A DNA stretch of 36,353 bases from Nocardiopsis halophila DSM 44494. Its GTDB lineage: Bacteria; Actinomycetota; Actinomycetes; Streptosporangiales; Streptosporangiaceae. The stretch lies in NCBI RefSeq assembly GCF_000341245.1, contig NZ_ANAD01000137.1, positions 21,759-58,111 of the forward strand, read 5' to 3'. The notes below the pieces were generated by a model that was not told the origin of the DNA, ran no database searches, and worked only from the letters and a program-made list of their open reading frames with translations. This document shows, in pieces, positions 33,121 to 36,353 of the stretch (position 1 is its first letter; the number at the start of each line of letters is the position of its first letter). A program made the translations under genes and the position numbers.

Positions 33121-33566
33121 GCCCCCATTGTGACCCGCGTCTCCCCTCACCCCGCCCCGGGAGTCCGTACGACCGCCCCAGGCCGCCCACGACCGTGACC
33201 GCTTCTCGATGGACGACCGGAGGCCGCCGGGATGTCGGGGACGGCGACGACGAAGGCCGGGGTTCCCCGGCGCCGCCGGTCGGCCGCCGGGCCACTCGCG
33301 GTCCGGGAGGCAGGGCGGCGACGGAGCAGCAGGTACCCCGCTCACGGGCCCCGGCCGGGCGGCGGGTCGGCGGGGGCTGCGGTCGCCAGCCCTAAGGGGA
33401 TCCACGGGAGGTAAGCCGCTGCGGCGGCGATCGAGCGGGGTAACCGCCGCCGCAGCGGTCACCCTTCAATGAGTCCCCACGCACTCTCACGTCCCGCAGG
33501 TTCATCGTTTCGTTACCTAACTTTCCCGGGGCGGCTCAGCGCACTCCCGTCACCGCGCGTCGGCCC
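33121..33566. other. Intergenic region with one strong hairpin
   Basis: This 446-base gap between the VOC start and the ECF sigma gene stop holds no convincing gene. It contains the hairpin at 33416-33458, which should terminate the sigma gene, and probably the VOC promoter. The stretch at 33460-33530 is less GC-rich than the rest. No known riboswitch could be recognised. Confidence 0.5.
33416..33458 (-). terminator. Hairpin with 13-bp perfect arms after the sigma gene
   Basis: CCGCTGCGGCGGC (33416-33428) and its complement (33446-33458) enclose a 17-base loop, about 108 bases past the sigma stop on the minus strand. No U-tract. Confidence 0.55.
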
Positions 33567-35222
33567 TCACTCGGCGGCGGTGAGGAATCGCAGACGGGAG
33601 GCGTCGTAGTGGTTGTAGATCGTCACCAGCGGCGACCCCTGCTCCGGCGGCGGGGTGAAGTCCCTCCACTCCTCCACACCGAGCTGGAGGTACCCGCCCC
33701 ACGCCCCCTGCGCCTCCGTGACGAGGTAGTAGCTGCCGTCGGGGTGCATGAGGAAGCGGAACATCTGCCCCTCCCGGTCGGCGCGGCAGGGCTCGTGGCT
33801 GACCGCATCGCCCTCGCGCGCCTCCGGCTCGTAGCCCAGGCAGCCGCCCGTATCGACGTTGCGCAGCCAGGTGCGGTCGTCCCCGGGCGTCAGGGCGAAG
33901 GTCTCCCACACCTCCTCCTCGGTTCCCGCACAGGGGCCGACGACCACGCGTTCGCCCTCCGGCAGCACGCACGCGCCCGTCCCGGCGTTCATCAGGCGGG
34001 CGGCCCCGGCGCCCGGCCCGATGTCGTCGCTCTGCGCCCGCACCGAGCGGTCCTCCTCGTCCTCCCCGCCGGGCTCGTCCCGCTCCTCCTCCGGAGCGGT
34101 CTCGTCCTCGGCCTCGGCCTGCTGCACGGGGCCGGGCTCCGCGCCGGCGGAGGGCTCGGGCGCCTCCGGCGGCGGCTCCTGCACCGTCTCCCGGGGCACC
34201 TGCGGGGCCGCGGCGGTCGCGGTGTCCCGGACGGTCCCCTGGTCCGGCTCGGGCACGCCGCCCAGCACGGCCGCGCCGCCGATCACCGCGGCGGCCCCGA
34301 CCGCCGCGGCGCCCGCGGCCAGCGGCGCCGTCCCGGAGGCCGCGGAGCCCCCGGCCACCAGCCCGGCCTGCAGCCCGGCCACACCGGTGAACGGCCCCGC
34401 CCACACCAGCAGCGCCGTCGGCAGCACCGTGCGCATGCGCCGGCTCAGCCCGCTCAGCTCGGTGAATGCCGCCCGGCAGCGCTCGCATTCGGCCAGGTGG
34501 CGCCCCAGGTCGCGGCGGATCCGGCGGCCGGAGCGCCGCGCCTGCGTGCCGATGAGCGGGGCGAACCGGCGGCACTCGCCCTCGGCCCCGGCGACGTGCG
34601 CGGTCAGGTAGGCCTCGCGCAGTCCCTCCCGCGCGCGCGAGGCCAGCGACCCCACGCCGCTCCTGCCGATGCCCAGGAGCGGGGCCACCCGGTCGGCCGC
34701 CTCCTCCTCGACCTCGGTGTGCCACAGCACCGCCTGCCAGCGCTCGGGAAGCGAGTGGAAGGCCCGGCGCACCAGCCCGCCGTCCTCCAGGCGCAGCACC
34801 CGCTCCTCGCCGCTCTCCTCCGGGGCCCGGTCCAGCCAGAGCTCGAAGTCGGGGGAGAGCTCGGTGCGCCGCTCGGTTCCCGCCCAGTCGGCGGCGGTGC
34901 GGCGCACCACCGCCAGCAGGTAGGGGCGCCAGGCGGCGCCGGGGCCGCGGCCGGCCCGGACCGCCTCCAGAGTGCGGGTGAAGGCCTCGGAGGCCAGGTC
35001 CTCGGCGGTGTGGGGGTCGCGGCAGCAGGTCGCGGCATAGGCGAGCACCGGCCGCCAGTGGCGCCGGTACAGCTCGTCGAGGGCCTGTGTCCCGGTCGGT
35101 CCGCCTCCGCGGAGTCCGGCGGCGAGCTCGTCGTCGGACCCGGCCTCGTGCTCGGGCCCGCGATCGGTGTCGGTCAATGCACCCCGCCCCTGTTCGGCAC
35201 GGCTCGTCCGGGCTTCGGCCAT
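33567..35222 (-). CDS. ECF sigma factor fused to zinc finger, membrane segment and ricin-like domain
   Basis: 551 residues from ATG 35222 (an in-frame GTG at 35234 would add four). Sigma region 2 at about 47-95 (LDELYRRHWRPVLAY, HTAEDLASEAF), region 4 at about 155-205 (LPERWQAVLWHTEVE, LLGIGRSGVGSLASRAREGL). Next an anti-sigma-type zinc finger, HLAECERC (242-249), two hydrophobic stretches (about 265-292 and 298-323), a long acidic Pro/Glu linker (about 325-400), and a C-terminal domain (about 407-515) with ricin/beta-trefoil-like repeats (RLMNAGTGACV, LRNVDTGGCLGYE). Sigma factor, anti-sigma module and outside sensor are thus on one chain, as in the ECF groups with C-terminal extensions. No separate anti-sigma gene is adjacent. 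Ligand unknown; a carbohydrate is suggested by the fold. Confidence 0.88.
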   Translation of the reverse strand: MAEARTSRAEQGRGALTDTDRGPEHEAGSDDELAAGLRGGGPTGTQALDELYRRHWRPVLAYAATCCRDPHTAEDLASEAFTRTLEAVRAGRGPGAAWRPYLLAVVRRTAADWAGTERRTELSPDFELWLDRAPEESGEERVLRLEDGGLVRRAFHSLPERWQAVLWHTEVEEEAADRVAPLLGIGRSGVGSLASRAREGLREAYLTAHVAGAEGECRRFAPLIGTQARRSGRRIRRDLGRHLAECERCRAAFTELSGLSRRMRTVLPTALLVWAGPFTGVAGLQAGLVAGGSAASGTAPLAAGAAAVGAAAVIGGAAVLGGVPEPDQGTVRDTATAAAPQVPRETVQEPPPEAPEPSAGAEPGPVQQAEAEDETAPEEERDEPGGEDEEDRSVRAQSDDIGPGAGAARLMNAGTGACVLPEGERVVVGPCAGTEEEVWETFALTPGDDRTWLRNVDTGGCLGYEPEAREGDAVSHEPCRADREGQMFRFLMHPDGSYYLVTEAQGAWGGYLQLGVEEWRDFTPPPEQGSPLVTIYNHYDASRLRFLTAAE

Positions 35223-35235
35223 TGTGGGGCCCACA
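35223..35235. promoter_or_regulatory. Palindrome TGTGGG-G-CCCACA at the sigma gene start
   Basis: Perfect 6-bp arms directly abutting the ATG at 35222 and covering the alternative GTG start. With no ribosome-binding site before either start, this may be an operator at a leaderless promoter or an RNA hairpin. Weak evidence. Confidence 0.3.
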
Positions 35236-35398
35236 CGGTCCGTTGAATAGAGTGGTCGCGGAAGCGCTCAGTGTAATGGGATATGCCGGACCTGCGCCGA
35301 GCCGACCGGCCCGATACGCCGTTCTCCCAGGTGGCCCGTGGAATTCTTCTCCGAGGCCCCTGCGATGTCCGTGCGCCGCTCGCCGAGGCCGGGGGTGC

Positions 35399-36001
35399 CT
35401 ACAGGCCGAGCGGCGCCGACCCGAACGCGACCGAGAAGCGGTCGCACCAGATGACGACGCTGGTCATGCCATCGATGTCGGCGTCCTCAGGAATCTCGTA
35501 GTTGGCGTTTCCATGCGTCCCCTTGAGGGCTCCGAGGTCGACATAGCGGCCGTCGCGGTACTTGGACCAGTCGCCGCCCGCCTCCTGGTCGGTCAGCCAG
35601 ACGTAGAGGTCGGGTCCGTCGCTGGAGGCCAGATCCTCCAAGCGCACATGACGGGAGCCGTCCGGAAGCTCCAGGACACGCGCCGTTCCCGACGTCTCGT
35701 GCTCCTGGGAGACGAACTCCCCTTCCGCCAGTACGACGGGTTCGGAGGGCTCCTCCGGGGACACCTCTCCGGAGGCGTCCTGCTCGCCGCCCTCCCCGTT
35801 CCCGGCGTCCTCCGCGTCGGTGTCGGCCCCGTCCGCGCCCCCGGTCCGCTCGGTCGAGGGCCCCGCCGAGGGAAGGGCCTCGTCGACGGTCGTGCTGGTG
35901 TACAGCCTCCACGGCTGGAACGCCCACAGCCCCAGCGCGAGCACCGCGACGGCGATCACCGCCGCGCCCCACACCAACGGACTCCGCGCCCACTTGCCCA
36001 T
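35399..36001 (-). CDS. Membrane-anchored DM13-domain protein
   Basis: 200 residues. Membrane helix at about 8-28, a disordered Gly/Glu/Asp-rich linker (about 40-88), then a DM13 domain (about 90-198): EFVSQEHETSGTARVLELPDG-type start, LYVWLTDQ, and the near-invariant cysteine in VVIWCDRFSVAFGSA. DM13 domains are proposed to carry electrons or redox groups outside the cell. GGGGAGGG lies before ATG 36001. Stands between the ECF gene and the LuxR gene, all on the minus strand; a link to the sigma factor's regulon is possible but not shown. Confidence 0.85.
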   Translation of the reverse strand: MGKWARSPLVWGAAVIAVAVLALGLWAFQPWRLYTSTTVDEALPSAGPSTERTGGADGADTDAEDAGNGEGGEQDASGEVSPEEPSEPVVLAEGEFVSQEHETSGTARVLELPDGSRHVRLEDLASSDGPDLYVWLTDQEAGGDWSKYRDGRYVDLGALKGTHGNANYEIPEDADIDGMTSVVIWCDRFSVAFGSAPLGL

Positions 36002-36093
36002 GTCGCCCTCCCCTGCTCCTGCAGGGCGCGCACCGCCCCGCCCATTGCCTGCTCCCCCCCCATTCGGAGCCGGGGAGGGAAAGGCGACCCCGC

Positions 36094-36353
36094 TCAGGAG
36101 CGGACCAGTCCCGCCTCATAGGCCAGCACGGCCGCCTGGACCCGGTTGGACACCCCCAGGCGGGTGAAGACCGAGCTCACGTGGGTCTTCACGGTGTCCT
36201 CCACCAGATGGAGCCGACGGGCGATCTCGGCGTTGGACAGCCCCTGCCCCACCAGCGCCAGCACCTCGCGCTCGCGCGGCGACAGCGCCTCGGCGCGCGC
36301 CGCCGCGGCGGCACGGGGGGCGGGGGCGCCGTCCTGCTCCCGCAGCCGCCCGG
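36094..36353 (-). CDS. LuxR/NarL-type regulator, C-terminal part only
   Basis: The last 86 residues of a response-regulator-type protein; its 5' end lies outside the window. The HTH domain is complete: LSPREREVLALVGQGLSNAEI, then ARRLHLVEDTVKTHVSSVFT and RLGVSNRVQAAVLAYEAGLV, a canonical NarL/FixJ DNA-binding domain with the four-helix pattern intact. Upstream Ala-rich linker as usual before a receiver domain. In actinomycetes such genes usually sit next to a sensor kinase, which would be beyond the window edge. Confidence 0.92.
   Translation of the reverse strand, partial: GRLREQDGAPAPRAAAAARAEALSPREREVLALVGQGLSNAEIARRLHLVEDTVKTHVSSVFTRLGVSNRVQAAVLAYEAGLVRS

Noticed and set aside
33416-33458. 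Riboswitch (c-di-AMP, cobalamin or TPP type) near the sigma gene
   Set aside because: It has a strong stem but none of the conserved core strings I know, and it lies downstream of the sigma gene stop rather than upstream of a gene.
32353-33462. Longer VOC protein starting near 33462
   Set aside because: The extra N-terminal part is Arg/Pro-rich and unlike any fold; the domain starts right after ATG 33120.

Overview
The window is about 36 kb of very GC-rich DNA (third codon positions almost always G or C, many GTG and one TTG start) with an actinomycete gene set: PASTA-domain penicillin-binding protein, SURF1, long-form HisG with a separate HisE, LuxR and ECF regulators, ClpC-NTD proteins, and starts that look leaderless. 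The gene style suggests Nocardiopsidaceae (Nocardiopsis or relatives). That placement is inferred from overall resemblance; no marker gene is present. It looks chromosomal, mostly housekeeping and small accessory operons. I see no rRNA, tRNA, CRISPR array or transposase.

Layout. 0-5 kb: the 5' part of a fluoride channel gene (crcB), an alpha/beta-hydrolase homologue whose nucleophile serine is replaced by glycine, a bifunctional PBP with a PASTA domain, and a DinB-like protein. 5.1-5.9 kb: a helix-turn-helix protein fused to a ClpC-type N-terminal domain behind two GTCAAC/GTTGAC palindromes. 6-10 kb: an MFS exporter divergent from an ABC-2 operon (ATPase, permease, small XRE regulator). 9.8-12.9 kb: a membrane protein, a lipoprotein and a secreted seven-repeat FG-GAP protein. 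12.9-16.1 kb: an accessory patch with an HD-domain phosphohydrolase, an XRE regulator broken by one base, two small coupled proteins of unknown function, twin palindromes and strong hairpins. The XRE part is visibly lower in GC. 16.1-17.4 kb: SURF1 and a DUF3817 membrane protein. 17.5-22.2 kb: a surface-glycan group (processive GT2, WbqC-like protein, LmbE/PIG-L deacetylase, NAD-dependent epimerase). 22.3-25.4 kb: a DUF202 pair, thioredoxin, an SDR and a spermidine-synthase-like protein. 25.6-26.8 kb: hisE-hisG. 26.9-30.2 kb: GNAT, SDR, HSL-type esterase and a phospholipid-methyltransferase-like protein. 30.3-32 kb: a second stand-alone ClpC N-terminal-domain protein behind three GTCAAC/GTTGAC palindromes, then a membrane protein. 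32-36.4 kb: a 27-residue membrane peptide, a VOC protein, an ECF sigma factor fused to a zinc finger, membrane segment and ricin-like domain, a DM13 protein, and the 3' end of a LuxR-type regulator.

The most interesting signal is the pair of ATPase-less ClpC N-terminal-domain proteins 25 kb apart (5162-5896 and 30425-30895). Both keep the two phenylalanines that correspond to F2 and F80 of mycobacterial ClpC1. Both sit behind arrays of the same GTCAAC/GTTGAC palindrome overlapping a TACCGT -10 element, and only the first carries a DNA-binding domain. They look like a two-gene regulon, plausibly an antibiotic-binding decoy or proteostasis system related to mycobacterial ClpC2/ClpC3.
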